A DNA stretch of 64,000 nt, taken from the NCBI RefSeq assembly GCF_017377775.1, contig NZ_JAFVLN010000018.1:151794-215793 (forward strand), read 5' to 3'. The notes beneath the pieces are model-generated. The model did no database searches. It was given only the letters and a program-made list of their open reading frames with translations, and was not told the origin of the DNA. The stretch comes from Streptomyces sp. VRA16 Mangrove soil (lineage in GTDB: Bacteria; Actinomycetota; Actinomycetes; Streptomycetales; Streptomycetaceae). Shown here piece after piece: positions 25,504 to 33,166 of the stretch. How positions within the stretch are numbered: position 1 is the first letter of the stretch; each line of letters opens with the position of its first letter. The translations under genes and the position numbers were made by a program.

Positions 25504-25995
25504 ATGAGCACCACCCGGCCCTACTCGCCGGGCGACCGCGGCCCCGAGTCCGGTGACGAGCCGGCCGGTGAGGGACGCCAGGTCCGCAGGCTGAGCCTGG
25601 GCGACGCGAGCGGCATCGTGCCGCTGGCCCGCGACTTCACCCGGGACGCGCTGCACGCGTGGGGCTGGCTGCCCGCCTCGACCGCGGACCGCAGAGCCGC
25701 CGCGGAGGATGTCCTGCTCGTGGTCTCCGAGCTGGTCACCAACGCCTGCCTGCACGCCGAGGGCCCGGACGAGCTGGCCCTGTTCTACGGGGACTCCGCG
25801 TCCAACAAGGTGCTGCGCATCGAGGTCTCCGACCGCGGCGCGGGCCAGCCCGCCCCGCGCACCCCGCACCGCGCGGGCCGCCCCGGTGGTCACGGCATGT
25901 TCATCGTCCAGCGGCTCTGTCTCGACTGGGGGGTCGTGCGCACCCCGGGGGTCACCGGGAAGACCGTGTGGGCCGAGGTCGGCGCCCCCGCCTGA
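25504..25995 (+). CDS. HATPase_c anti-sigma-type serine kinase (RsbW/SpoIIAB-like)
   Basis: The 163-residue protein has the Bergerat-fold ATP-binding motifs: VVSELVTNACLHA for the N box with Glu and Asn, RIEVSDRGAGQPAP for the DxGxG G1 box, and GRPGGHGMFIVQRLC for the G2 box. Such proteins bind a sigma factor and phosphorylate the STAS antagonist. The ATG at 25504 has AGGTGA seven bases upstream. GTG 25498 is also in frame but is too close to that site. The N-terminal 40 residues are Pro/Gly-rich and probably disordered. A terminator with a T-run follows at 26018-26051. Confidence 0.88.
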   Translation: MSTTRPYSPGDRGPESGDEPAGEGRQVRRLSLGDASGIVPLARDFTRDALHAWGWLPASTADRRAAAEDVLLVVSELVTNACLHAEGPDELALFYGDSASNKVLRIEVSDRGAGQPAPRTPHRAGRPGGHGMFIVQRLCLDWGVVRTPGVTGKTVWAEVGAPA

Positions 25996-26017
25996 GTCGC
26001 GTTTCGTACGTATTTCC

Positions 26018-26051
26018 GAGCGCCCTGGATCGTCTTCGATCCGGGGCGCTC
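26018..26051 (+). terminator. Intrinsic terminator after the HATPase gene
   Basis: GAGCGCCCTGGATCG at 26018-26032 pairs with CGATCCGGGGCGCTC at 26037-26051 with one wobble pair and a TCTT loop. TTTGT follows, as in a rho-independent terminator. Confidence 0.85.
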
Positions 26052-26142
26052 TTTGTCTTCCCTCGGCAAGGCCCCGGGCGTACCTTGAGCCACCCGCATC
26101 TGATGAACCGTCAGTAACCGTCGGTGTGAAGGGAATCTCGAG

Positions 26143-26850
26143 GTGTCGTACCGGACGTACCAGAAACGAACCGCCGCGTTCGCGCTCAGCGCGGCCCTGG
26201 CCGGCTCGGCGGTGCTGATGGCCGCCCCCACCGCCTCGGCCACGGTGCAGAACGTCAACTACCAGTGCGCGACGCCGATCGGGAAGAAGGGCGCCGTCTC
26301 CCCGATCGACATGAAGTCCGTCAAGAGCGGCAGCGGCTACAAGATCACGATGTCCTTCCAGAAGGGCGTCTCCTCCAGCCCGGTCGAACTCGGCAAGGGC
26401 GCGATGAAGCCCAGCGCGATCATCAAGGTGGGCGGCGCCGACTCCGGCCAGTTCACCGCGACCGGGCCCGCGAACGCGGCGGCGATCCCCGCCAACACCC
26501 CCATCAAGATCAGCGACCTGACCGGCACGTACACGCCGGAGAAGAGCGGCAACGTGACGTTCACGGCCGGCGTCCTGACCATCAAGGCGCTCGGCACGAC
26601 GACGACGTGCACGCCCTCCAACAGCCCGAAGCCGTCCCTGCAGCTGGACGTCAAGGCGGCCGCCGGCGGCGCGGGCTCCTCCGGTTCCGGCTCGTCCGGC
26701 TCCTCCCAGTCGGCCCCGTCGGGCGGCGAACTCCCGCAGACGGGCCCGGAGGACTCGGCGGTCGCACTGGGCACGCTGGGGGGAACGGTCCTGCTGGTGG
26801 GGGCGGCAGGCAGCCTCTGGCTGACCCGCCGCAGGCGATCGGCGCCCTGA
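26143..26850 (+). CDS. Secreted surface protein with LPQTG sorting signal
   Basis: The 235-residue product has a signal peptide (KRTAAFALSAALAGSAVLMA, cleavage after ASA). A beta-rich domain with two conserved cysteines (CATPIGKKG and TTTTCTPSN) is followed by a Gly/Ser linker (GSSGSGSSGSSQSAPSGG). It ends with ELPQTG, a hydrophobic helix (ALGTLGGTVLLVGAAGSLWL) and RRRRSAP, a standard sortase substrate C-terminus. The protein is thus predicted to be covalently attached to peptidoglycan. Its domain (residues about 38-165) is homologous to the second domain of the last gene in this cluster. The GTG at 26143 precedes the RTYQKR basic region. The function is unknown, but it is clearly a wall-displayed protein. 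Confidence 0.85.
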   Translation: MSYRTYQKRTAAFALSAALAGSAVLMAAPTASATVQNVNYQCATPIGKKGAVSPIDMKSVKSGSGYKITMSFQKGVSSSPVELGKGAMKPSAIIKVGGADSGQFTATGPANAAAIPANTPIKISDLTGTYTPEKSGNVTFTAGVLTIKALGTTTTCTPSNSPKPSLQLDVKAAAGGAGSSGSGSSGSSQSAPSGGELPQTGPEDSAVALGTLGGTVLLVGAAGSLWLTRRRRSAP

Positions 26851-26908
26851 AGGGGCGCGGGGCAGTGTCGATATGCGGCTACCGCCGCGTGAGCGCGAGC
26901 AACCACGC

Positions 26909-27883
26909 ATGACCCGCGCTCGCGAACGAAACCGAGGCCGCCACGGCGCCTGGGCGTTGCTCGGTGCCGCCCTCCTGGCATGGGGCGGCGCCGAGGTGCC
27001 CGGAACCGCGGCGGCAGCCACCCCCACCTGGACGCTCACCCCCTCCGCGGGCGGCGGCTCACGCCCCGCCGCGGACGACGGCCGTCCGTACATCTACGCG
27101 GAGGGCACCCCCGGCACCGTCCTGGAGGACAAGGTGGCCGTCACCAACCCGACGACGAGGCCGCTCACCGTCACCCTGCGCGGCGCCGACGCGGACAACC
27201 GCACCGACGGCGCCCTGGGCCTGCGCAGGAAGGCCCGCGACACCGGTGCCTGGATCCGCTTCGCCGAGCGGACGGTGAAGGTCCCGGCCCGCACCCGCGC
27301 CGAGGTCCCGTTCACGGTCACCGTCCCCACGGGAGCCACCCCGGGCGACCACCCGGGCGCGATCCTGGCGAGCGGCGGTGGCCGGGACGCCGGGGTCAGC
27401 ATCCGGCTGCGGGTCAGCGGCCCCACCCTCTCCGCGCTCACCGTCGAGCACGTACGCGTCGAGCACGGCGACTCCATCGCGTACGACGTGGTGAACCGCG
27501 GCAACACCACGCTCACGCCCCGCCTCGCGGTGAAGGCCGACGGGGTCTTCGGCACCGTCCTCGACAAGCGCGCCCGCACGCTGCCCGTCGAGCTGCTTCC
27601 GGGCCGCCGCGTCACCCTCACCGAGCCGTGGCCGGGCGCCCCCGCGCTCGACTCGGTCGACGTGAAGGTGACGGTCACCGCGGGCGGCGGCGCGACCGGC
27701 TCGGCGACGGCCACGGCCCGGTTCGTGCCCTGGGGCGCGCTCGGCGGCGGCCTCGCCGTACTCGCGGGCGCGGGCTGCGCCGCCTCCTGGTACGTCCGCA
27801 GCCGAGGCGGCAGCAGACGGCCCCTGCGCATCCCACTCCTCAGCAACCGACGGAACCCGAGCACCCAAAGGGGAACGCCATGA
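26909..27883 (+). CDS. Exported DUF916-like protein with C-terminal membrane anchor
   Basis: From the ATG at 26909 the protein begins MTRARERNRGRHG and a signal-like helix (AWALLGAALLAWGGAEVPGT). The extracellular part holds an Ig-like strand pattern. TPGTVLEDKVAVTNPTTRPL, TVTLRGADADN and RAEVPFTVTVPTGATPGDHP resemble the DUF916 module paired with WxL proteins in Firmicutes. It ends with one TM helix (ALGGGLAVLAGAGCAASWYV) and a basic cytoplasmic tail. The next gene overlaps it by four bases. GTG or ATG starts further upstream, for example 26873, are possible. It probably helps assemble or anchor the neighbouring surface proteins, but that is inference. Confidence 0.78.
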   Translation: MTRARERNRGRHGAWALLGAALLAWGGAEVPGTAAAATPTWTLTPSAGGGSRPAADDGRPYIYAEGTPGTVLEDKVAVTNPTTRPLTVTLRGADADNRTDGALGLRRKARDTGAWIRFAERTVKVPARTRAEVPFTVTVPTGATPGDHPGAILASGGGRDAGVSIRLRVSGPTLSALTVEHVRVEHGDSIAYDVVNRGNTTLTPRLAVKADGVFGTVLDKRARTLPVELLPGRRVTLTEPWPGAPALDSVDVKVTVTAGGGATGSATATARFVPWGALGGGLAVLAGAGCAASWYVRSRGGSRRPLRIPLLSNRRNPSTQRGTP

Positions 27884-29019
27884 ACCGCCGCAGGGCCCGC
27901 GCACCGCGGCTGCTCACCGTCCTGGCCCTCGTCGCCGCGCTGGTCGCGGGAGCCGCTCCCTGGGCGGCGGCAGCCGACGGCAAACCGGCCGTCACGCTCT
28001 CCAGGTCCCAGGCGGGAACGGGCGGTTCGGTCACCGTGAAGGGCACGGGCTGGGGGTCGAAGGCGCTGCTGATGCTGCTGATCTGCGGGCAGTCGAGCCC
28101 CGACCGCGGCGTCATCGGCGGCACCAACTCCTGCGCCAACGCCGACGGGCTCGCCGTCACCACCACCGCCGCCGGCACGTTCAGCAAGAAGCTGCCGGTC
28201 GCCGAGCCGCCCGCGGCGTGCCCCTGCGTCGTGCACGTGGCCACCGCGACCGGGCAGAAGCAGCAGGCGGACGCCGCGTTCCTGGTGGCGGGACACCCGG
28301 TGAAGGCGCTGCCGAAGGAGTCCGCGGGCGGCAGCCTGTCCATGGTCACCGACACCCGGCTCGAAGGATCGAGCGGCATCCTCACCTGGTTCGGGGCGCC
28401 GCCCTCGCGGAAGTTCACCTTCACCGTCGGCAACGTCGGCTCGAACGCCGTGAAGAACCCGGTCTTCCAGGTCGGCACGTCCCACGGGGTGTTCGCGCCC
28501 CAGTGGGAGGAGCAGCAGTGGCGCGGCACCGTCCAGCCGGGCCGCAAGGCGCGGATCACCCTCCCCGTGGAACTGTCGGCGGGCGCCCACGGCAGCTATC
28601 TGGTCTCGCTGAAGTACGACGGCAAGGTCCTCGCCGAACAGCCCTGGGGCGTGGGCCGCCCCTGGGGCGTCACGCTCTTCTGGATCCTGCTCTGCGTCGT
28701 CGTGCCCGCCGCCGTGTTCCGGATCGGCATGGCCGTCGTCGACCGGATCGGGCCGCGCGACCGGCACTTTGCGCAGGGCCGCCACCGCGGCGCCCAGCGC
28801 CTTGCCGAACTCACGGTGAAACTGCCCAGGTTGAGGATCCCGCAGCAGGATCCGGGGAAGCCGGCTCCGGCCGTCCCCGCCGCACCACCGAACGGGACCC
28901 CCACCACGACCACGACCACCCTGCCCTGGTTCACCCCGGACACCGCTCCGGGGGCACCGGCGGCCGGTCAGCTCTCCGCACCGCCCGACAACAGCCCGAC
29001 GACGAAAGGAAACACGTGA
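27880..29019 (+). CDS. Exported membrane-anchored protein of the surface cluster
   Basis: The 379-residue protein begins MNRRRARAPRLLTVLALVAA with signal-peptide character ending AAAADG. The body has a first Ig-like module with Cys residues (VTLSRSQAGTGGSVTVKGTG, CGQSSPDRG, NSCANADG, PPAACPCVVHV). A second module is SRKFTFTVGNVGSNAVKNPV through RKARITLPVELSAGAHGSY. A TM helix (GVTLFWILLCVVVPAAVFRI) and a charged tail end it. The tail contains a Thr run (PTTTTTTLPW) and is probably in the cytoplasm. AAAGGGG precedes the ATG, which overlaps the previous stop (ATGA). It overlaps the following gene by GTGA, so all three are one translation unit. No enzyme motif is visible. Confidence 0.78.
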   Translation: MNRRRARAPRLLTVLALVAALVAGAAPWAAAADGKPAVTLSRSQAGTGGSVTVKGTGWGSKALLMLLICGQSSPDRGVIGGTNSCANADGLAVTTTAAGTFSKKLPVAEPPAACPCVVHVATATGQKQQADAAFLVAGHPVKALPKESAGGSLSMVTDTRLEGSSGILTWFGAPPSRKFTFTVGNVGSNAVKNPVFQVGTSHGVFAPQWEEQQWRGTVQPGRKARITLPVELSAGAHGSYLVSLKYDGKVLAEQPWGVGRPWGVTLFWILLCVVVPAAVFRIGMAVVDRIGPRDRHFAQGRHRGAQRLAELTVKLPRLRIPQQDPGKPAPAVPAAPPNGTPTTTTTTLPWFTPDTAPGAPAAGQLSAPPDNSPTTKGNT

Positions 29020-30386
29020 GCACCCAACGGAGAGTCAGTGCGGCCGGCGCCGCCCTGGTGCTCGGCGGGGCGGGACTGCTGTTCCTCGCGTCCCCCGCGC
29101 AGGCCGCCGACGTCTCGTACAAGACCGAGTGCATCCCGCCCGCGATCTCCGGGCTCGACCCGGTCGAGGGCACCACGGAGGCCGAGATCACGGCCCCGGC
29201 CACCGCGAAGGTGGGCGACGAGGTCGAGGTGACCTGGAAGTTCGTCCAGGCCGCCTCCAAGAACCCGGACGTCCTCGACCTGGGCGAGAACACCGTGCAG
29301 CCCACCGGCACGCTCAAGGCGGCCGGGGCGCAGGTCGCCGACATCGCCATGTCCGGGCCGCGGGAGAACCCGGCGATCCCCAAGAACAGCCCCATGAAGC
29401 TGTCCACGATGAAGGGCAAGATCAAGCTGACCAAAGCCGGGGACCTGACGCTCACCCCGGACGCGTACACCATCAACGTCAGCAAGCCCGTCTCCACGGA
29501 CACCAAGTGCTCGCCGAAGGAGACCGTGAAGCCCGGCGCGACCATCAAGGTCACCGACGGCGGCGGCTCGTCGGGCTCGGGCGGTACGACGAGCGGCGGC
29601 GGCACGACCACCGGCGGCGGGTCGTCGTCCAGCGGCGGCGGTACGTCCACCGGCGGCGGTTCCTCGACCGGCGGCAGCACGACGAGCACGGGCGGCTCCA
29701 CCGCGGGGGGATCCACCGGCGGCGGCAGCGGCCAGACCGACTTCACGGGCAAGGAGGTCAGCACGCCCTACGCCTGCAAGACGCCCATCGGTGACAAGAG
29801 CGCGACGTCCCCGGTGCAGATCAACGCGAAGAAGGACGGCGGCAACTACGCCCTGACCGTCCAGTTCAAGAAGTCCGTCATGGACAGCCCCGCCGACATC
29901 CCGGCCGACTCGGTCAAGCCGTCGATGGAGGTGAAGCTGGGCGGCGCCGACAAGGGCACCGTCCACGTCGAGGGCCCGACCAACAAGGAGCCCATCAAGA
30001 CCGGCGACCCGATGACCATCCCCGACCTGACCGGCACCTACAAGCCGGGCGCCGACGGCAAGTCGACGCTGTCCCCGGGCGTCCTCACGGTGAAGGCCCT
30101 GGGCACGACGACCACCTGCACCCCGACCAAGGCCGACGTCTCCCTCGAACTCGACACGTCGGCGGTCGAGGGCGGCGCCTCGGGCAGCACCGGCTCGGGC
30201 TCCTCGGGCTCCGGCTCGTCCGGCTCCGCCACGAGCGCGGGCGGCACCGGCGGCGGCCTCGCCGAGACGGGCGCCTCGAACGACGGCGCCCTGCGCGCGC
30301 TCGGCCTGGTGGCCGGCACGGTGATCCTGCTGGGCGGCGCCGTGTTCACGTTCCTGCCGAAGCGGCGGATGGGCAGGACGCGCTGA
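29016..30386 (+). CDS. Secreted two-domain surface protein with LAETG sorting signal
   Basis: The 456-residue product has a signal peptide (SAAGAALVLGGAGLLFLASP, AQA-ADV). Domain 1 covers about residues 30-170 with Cys (YKTECIPPAIS, TDTKCSPKE). A long Gly/Ser/Thr linker (GSSGSGGTTSGGGTTTGGGS and more) follows. Domain 2 (about 245-385) is homologous to the single domain of the LPQTG protein at 26143: both contain TPIG, KALGTTTTCTP and ISDLTGTY or IPDLTGTY. The C-terminus has GLAETG, a hydrophobic helix (LGLVAGTVILLGGAVFTFLP) and KRRMGRTR. LAxTG signals are processed by class E sortases. The GTG at 29016 overlaps the preceding stop, and GAAAGGAAACAC gives the binding site. It ends before a perfect 20-bp terminator. 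Confidence 0.85.
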   Translation: MSTQRRVSAAGAALVLGGAGLLFLASPAQAADVSYKTECIPPAISGLDPVEGTTEAEITAPATAKVGDEVEVTWKFVQAASKNPDVLDLGENTVQPTGTLKAAGAQVADIAMSGPRENPAIPKNSPMKLSTMKGKIKLTKAGDLTLTPDAYTINVSKPVSTDTKCSPKETVKPGATIKVTDGGGSSGSGGTTSGGGTTTGGGSSSSGGGTSTGGGSSTGGSTTSTGGSTAGGSTGGGSGQTDFTGKEVSTPYACKTPIGDKSATSPVQINAKKDGGNYALTVQFKKSVMDSPADIPADSVKPSMEVKLGGADKGTVHVEGPTNKEPIKTGDPMTIPDLTGTYKPGADGKSTLSPGVLTVKALGTTTTCTPTKADVSLELDTSAVEGGASGSTGSGSSGSGSSGSATSAGGTGGGLAETGASNDGALRALGLVAGTVILLGGAVFTFLPKRRMGRTR

Positions 30387-30392
30387 GCGACG

Positions 30393-30436
30393 GCGAAGGG
30401 GCCGCCGCACCCGACCGGGTGCGGCGGCCCCTTCGC
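30393..30436. terminator. Perfect 20-bp bidirectional hairpin terminator
   Basis: The arms 30393-30412 and 30417-30436 are exact complements of 20 bp with a GACC loop. It separates the convergent surface-protein operon and the peptide transporter gene. Confidence 0.9.
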
Positions 30437-30452
30437 GCAGGAGCGGGGAACG

Positions 30453-31946
30453 TCAGTTGACGGAACCCATGAGCGCCTTGACCTTCTTGCGGTACATCCA
30501 GATGCCGATACCGGCGACGACCGCGAGAGCCGCCTCGATGGCGACCGCGCCCGTCGTGTTCAGGTCGACACCGGCGGTCGAGAGCAGACCGGTGACCGAG
30601 TCGCCCGCGGTGACCGCGAGGAACCAGACACCCATCATCTGCGCGCTGTACTTCGCCGGGGCCATCTTGGTCGTGACCGAGAGGCCGACCGGGGAGAGGC
30701 ACAGCTCACCGACGGTCTGGATGAAGTAGATCGCGACCAGCCACATCGGGGAGACCTTGCCGCCGTTCGCGGCGGTGTCGATCAGCGGGATGAGGAAGAC
30801 GACGAAGGAGATACCGATCAGCGCCAGCGACGACGCGAACTTCACGGCCGTGCTCGGCTCCTTGCCGCGCTTGTTCAGCCAGATCCAGGCGGAGGCGACC
30901 ACGGGGGCCAGCGCCATGATGAAGATCGGGTTCAGCGACTGGTACCAGGACGTCGGGAAGTCGAACCCGAGCAGGGAGTTCGTCGTCGAGCTCTCACCGA
31001 AGATCGAAAGCGTCGAGCCGTTCTGGTCGTAGATCATCCAGAAGATGGCGGCGACGACGAAGAACCAGACGTAGCCGGAGAGCTTGGACTGCTCCTCGCC
31101 CGTCAGCTCCTTGTCGGTCTTCATGCGGTACAGCACCGCGATCGGGATGATCAGACCGATCAGGGTCAGCGGAACCAGGACCCAGTTCAGCGTGTAGTGG
31201 CCGGTGGCCACGACGATCACGTAGAAGACCGCGGCGACGGCCGCCCAGATCAGGCTCGTGCGCAGCGCCTTGGCCTTCTCCTGCGCGGTGGCGGGCTTGG
31301 TGACGATGTTGCTCTGCGAGCTCAGGTGACGGGTGCCGAGGAGGAACTGGGCCAGACCCAGGGCCATGCCGACCGCGGCGAGCGCGAAGCCGAAGTGCCA
31401 GTTGACGTTCTCACCCACGGTGCCGATCGTCAGCGGCGCCAGGAAGGCACCCAGGTTGATGCCGATGTAGAAGACCGTGAAGCCACTGTCGCGGCGCGGA
31501 TCCTCGGGGCCCTGGTACAGGTGGCCGACCATCGTGGAGATGTTGGCCTTGAGCAGACCCGAACCGATCGCCACGAGGCCGAGGCCCGCGAAGAAGGAGC
31601 CCGAGTTCGGCAGGGCCAGCGTGATGTGGCCGAGGATCACGATCGAGGCGCCGATGGCGACCGTCTTGCGCGGGCCCCAGAAGCGGTCCGCGAACCAGCC
31701 GCCGGGCATGGCGAGCAGGTAGACCATGGACATGTAGACCGAGTAGATCGCCGTCGCCGTGGCCGCGTTCATGTGCAGGCCGCTCGGCGCGATCAGGTAG
31801 AGCGGGAGCAGGGCCTTCATGCCGTAGAAGCTGAAGCGCTCCCACATCTCGGTCATGAACAAAGTGGCCAGTCCGCGGGGGTGGCCGAAGAAGGTCTTCT
31901 CGGAACCGGGGGTACCGGTCGAGTCCTTCGTCAGGCTGGACGCCAT
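30453..31946 (-). CDS. POT/PTR-family proton-coupled oligopeptide transporter
   Basis: The 497-residue protein is a POT-family MFS transporter with about 14 hydrophobic segments, importing di- and tripeptides with protons. LFMTEMWERFSFYGMKALLP at about residues 29-48 is the E-x2-ERF-x-YG motif that defines the family. GGWFADRFWGPRKTVAIGAS is the loop 2-3 motif, and GFTVFYIGINLGAFLAPLTI with its FYxxIN signature follows. Near the C-terminus AVYFIQTVGELCLSPVGLSV-like sequence (here AIYFIQTVGELCLSPVGLSV) is the other family signature. The ATG at 31946 begins MASSLTKDST. It may have long regulatory sequence in the 510-bp gap upstream. Confidence 0.94.
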   Translation of the reverse strand: MASSLTKDSTGTPGSEKTFFGHPRGLATLFMTEMWERFSFYGMKALLPLYLIAPSGLHMNAATATAIYSVYMSMVYLLAMPGGWFADRFWGPRKTVAIGASIVILGHITLALPNSGSFFAGLGLVAIGSGLLKANISTMVGHLYQGPEDPRRDSGFTVFYIGINLGAFLAPLTIGTVGENVNWHFGFALAAVGMALGLAQFLLGTRHLSSQSNIVTKPATAQEKAKALRTSLIWAAVAAVFYVIVVATGHYTLNWVLVPLTLIGLIIPIAVLYRMKTDKELTGEEQSKLSGYVWFFVVAAIFWMIYDQNGSTLSIFGESSTTNSLLGFDFPTSWYQSLNPIFIMALAPVVASAWIWLNKRGKEPSTAVKFASSLALIGISFVVFLIPLIDTAANGGKVSPMWLVAIYFIQTVGELCLSPVGLSVTTKMAPAKYSAQMMGVWFLAVTAGDSVTGLLSTAGVDLNTTGAVAIEAALAVVAGIGIWMYRKKVKALMGSVN

Positions 31947-32445
31947 GGTCGATCCTCGTGGGGGTCAGGACGCGCGGCGCAGAGTGGCTGCGCGCCCGGT
32001 GGGGGGCGGCCGGCACCGAGTTCCGCCGACCTCTCCACGCCCGGGGAGGGGTACACGGCAGGACTTCGGGATCCACACCCCGTCGCACGCTTCCTTACGT
32101 GTTCGGGGGCCCGGCCACAGGTCATTCCGTTCAAGGCTGGAGGAAACCAGCTCACACATGAAAGGGACCTTCGGGCGCAGTGCGCTCCAAAAGTCCCCCA
32201 GTAGTGCATCAGGCGTTCGGTCACCATACGACACGACAGTGCGGCATATGGAAGGACTTGAGAGATGGATCACAGGTCGTGACGGAACCGACCTGGGGAT
32301 TCCAAGGTGTTTCTCAGGATCTCACCTCAGAGACAGAGGACGCGACAGCGGAAGTCATCGTTCCACTTCTTCGTGGCCCCGATACCGGGGCGGAGTACGA
32401 CCGGTACCGGCGGGGATCACCCCACGGGCCCCGTCCGGCGCGGAC
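31947..32445. other. 510-bp divergent intergenic region without a recognisable gene
   Basis: This region lies between the peptide-transporter start and the response-regulator start. Its frames are short, with poor codon bias. GGTACCGG and CCCCGATACCGGGG near 32384-32412 are small palindromes. Base composition is lower in GC than the neighbours around 32130-32360, as expected for promoter DNA or a small RNA, but I cannot name one. Confidence 0.4.
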
Positions 32446-32451
32446 TACCAT
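32446..32451 (+). promoter_or_regulatory. -10 box implying leaderless response-regulator transcript
   Basis: TACCAT lies six bases before the ATG at 32458, so transcription would begin at or next to the A of the start codon. No ribosome binding site precedes the ATG. No clear -35 hexamer is present. Confidence 0.35.
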
Positions 32452-32457
32452 CACTCC

Positions 32458-33135
32458 ATGACCCGTGTACTGCTCGCCGAGGACGACGCGTCCATCTCGG
32501 AGCCGCTGGCCCGCGCCCTGCGCCGGGAGGGTTACGAGGTCGAAGTGCGCGAGGACGGCCCCACCGCCCTCGACGCCGGACTGCAGGGAAGCATCGATCT
32601 CGTCGTACTCGACCTGGGCCTGCCCGGGATGGACGGCCTGGAGGTGGCCCGGCGGCTGCGCGCCGAGGGGCACACGGTGCCGATCCTGATCCTCACCGCC
32701 CGCGCCGACGAGGTGGACACGGTCGTCGGCCTGGACGCCGGCGCCGACGACTACGTCACCAAGCCGTTCCGGCTGGCCGAACTGCTGGCCCGGGTCCGGG
32801 CGCTGCTCCGGCGCGGCGCCGCCGAGCCCAAGGAGGCCCCGGCCACCCACGGCGTACGGATCGACGTCGAGTCGCACCGCGCCTGGATGGGCGACGAGGA
32901 GCTCCAGCTCACGGCCAAGGAGTTCGACCTGCTGCGGGTGCTCGTGCGTGACGCGGGCCGGGTCGTGACCCGGGACCAGCTGATGCGCGAGGTCTGGGAC
33001 ACCACGTGGTGGTCGTCGACCAAGACGCTCGACATGCACATCTCCTGGCTCAGGAAGAAGCTCGGCGACGACGCGGCCAACCCGCGGTACATCGCCACGG
33101 TGCGCGGGGTCGGCTTCCGGTTCGAGAAGAGCTGA
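32458..33135 (+). CDS. OmpR-family response regulator
   Basis: The 225-residue protein has an N-terminal receiver: TRVLLAEDDAS with the acidic pair, DLVVLDLGLPGMDG with the phospho-acceptor Asp near residue 51, LILTARAD with the conserved Thr, and YVTKPFRLAELLARVRALLR with the Lys. The C-terminal winged helix (LQLTAKEFDLLRVLVRDAGR, VVTRDQLMREVWD, RYIATVRGVGFRFEKS) binds DNA. It is followed 31 bp later by its cognate sensor kinase. The start at 32458 is probably leaderless. In Streptomyces such pairs control membrane or envelope responses, but no target is visible here. Confidence 0.95.
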   Translation: MTRVLLAEDDASISEPLARALRREGYEVEVREDGPTALDAGLQGSIDLVVLDLGLPGMDGLEVARRLRAEGHTVPILILTARADEVDTVVGLDAGADDYVTKPFRLAELLARVRALLRRGAAEPKEAPATHGVRIDVESHRAWMGDEELQLTAKEFDLLRVLVRDAGRVVTRDQLMREVWDTTWWSSTKTLDMHISWLRKKLGDDAANPRYIATVRGVGFRFEKS

Positions 33136-33166
33136 GCCCGTCCGCCGGTCCTGGAGACTGTGACGT

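Noticed and set aside
31947..32457. Possible N-terminal extension of the response regulator through an upstream in-frame start at 31855
   Set aside because: The extension has no family similarity and the receiver domain starts exactly at the ATG at 32458.
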